In this document: one piece after another, positions 5,982-6,583 of the stretch
Position numbering within the stretch: position 1 is the stretch's first letter
Layout: the number at the start of each line of letters is the position of its first letter
Assembly: GCA_946886805.1 (NCBI GenBank)
Contig: CAMPJM010000232.1
Coordinates: forward strand, 1-6,583
Length of the DNA stretch: 6,583 nt
From: an uncultured Flammeovirgaceae bacterium
GTDB lineage: Bacteria; Bacteroidota; Bacteroidia; Cytophagales; Cyclobacteriaceae
Direction of reading: 5' to 3'
Program-made: the position numbers and the translations under genes
The notes under the pieces: model-generated
What the model saw: only the letters and a program-made list of their open reading frames with translations
Told to the model about the DNA's origin: nothing
Databases searched by the model: none

Positions 5982-6583
5982 GGTTTATTTTATAACTTCT
6001 CAAAATTCCACTTCAATGGATCAATTGGAAAAGCTGTAGATTATCTATGGAAGAATAAAATTGCCCAAAGAAATTTTTTCTTCCGATTATTCATCTACGC
6101 CAAAGTTAAAATTTACGCAAGTTTCGACAAAGATTGCCTACGTAGATTTGGCTTTAGCCGAATCATTTCATACGATGCCATCGCAAAGGGGAAGTCAAAA
6201 CAAAGGGTGATTAAATTTCTGGAATAGCTAATTCAAACAAAAAGCTACAATAAATATCAAGTTGGGCAATCCCGTAACTTAACCATGCAGTGAGCATCCT
6301 TTTGCCTTGACTGGCACGGAATAGGATTGCCAAACCCCTTGTATTAGAAGCTTAGCGGTTCAATGTTGCATCCACCCTGATCGAACATGCTGATTAAAAA
6401 AAACTCGTTCGCGCCAAAGGCAAACCAATAGGGCAATGACGCGGTGTTTAAGAAAACAGCAATTCAAATATTTATGGATCAAGCAATATTTCTGGGGGAA
6501 CGCATTTTGAAGACCGAAAAAGGAAGGTTCTGGCTTTAGCTTTGAGGGATCCCGGAACAGGTCCGGGAATGTGTGTTATGGGT
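5982..6583. other. Gene-poor downstream region
   Basis: No confident gene is present in these 602 bp. The reading frame of the upstream gene stays open after its TGA from 5982 to a TAG at 6225-6227 (81 codons, no ATG), giving a Phe-, Lys- and Arg-rich peptide that I do not recognise. Imperfect inverted repeats occur at 6261-6273 and 6323-6335 (11 of 13 paired) and a 7-bp repeat GGAAGAA/TTCTTCC at 6049-6055 and 6078-6084 with a long loop. A CCGGGA-type dyad lies at the right end. No tRNA, no clear terminator for the upstream gene and no transposase remnant was recognised. Confidence 0.6.
6550..6568. repeat. Short GC-rich dyad TCCCGGA-N5-TCCGGGA
   Basis: A perfect 7-bp stem (6550-6556 and 6562-6568) encloses ACAGG. 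Similar dyads of the ATCCCGGA...TCCGGGAT type are common dispersed intergenic repeats in many bacteria. No T run follows, so it is not a standard intrinsic terminator. The window ends 15 bp later, so its full extent is unknown. Confidence 0.55.

Noticed and set aside
6228..6583. Group II intron, transposase remnant or tRNA in the right-hand tail
   Set aside because: I looked for intron domain V, transposase motifs and cloverleaf stems and saw none that held up; only short dyads remain.

Overview
The window looks like a chromosomal piece from a member of the Bacteroidota, probably a Cytophagales-type marine or soil bacterium. The reasons are its moderately AT-rich composition, A-rich start regions without clear Shine-Dalgarno sequences, a lipoprotein-type exporter signal on a PVC-type dehydrogenase/cytochrome fusion, and intergenic spacers filled with short tandem repeats. 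This placement is an inference; no rRNA or other phylogenetic marker is present.

Layout: (1) 1-838, minus strand, the N-terminal 279 residues of a luciferase-like flavin-dependent oxidoreductase whose C-terminus lies outside the window. (2) 839-1430, a divergent spacer with 7-bp tandem repeats and the first copy of an 80-bp inverted-repeat element. (3) 1431-2345, plus strand, a complete pirin-family cupin with all four metal ligands. (4) 2346-2861, a second repeat-rich spacer: a 13-unit 7-bp array that begins 3 bp after the pirin stop, then two more copies of the 80-bp element. (5) 2862-5981, plus strand, a 1039-residue exported protein with a beta-propeller dehydrogenase domain, a HEAT-like helical region and a C-terminal cytochrome c domain (CQICH). 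(6) 5982-6583, a gene-poor tail with no confident gene.

The three genes are all redox or stress related in a broad sense, but wide spacers separate them and nothing shows that they form one operon or pathway. The flavin oxidoreductase and pirin would act in the cytoplasm. The large dehydrogenase/cytochrome would act outside the inner membrane, probably lipid-anchored, passing electrons from an unknown substrate to its own heme.

The most unusual content is non-coding. At least five arrays with different sequences share an exact 7-bp period, and they are interleaved with three same-orientation copies of an 80-bp element with 15-bp inverted arms. One array runs directly into the pirin start codon. 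A perfect 26-bp palindrome overlaps a possible alternative start of the large gene. I found no defence system, CRISPR array, transposase or RNA gene.
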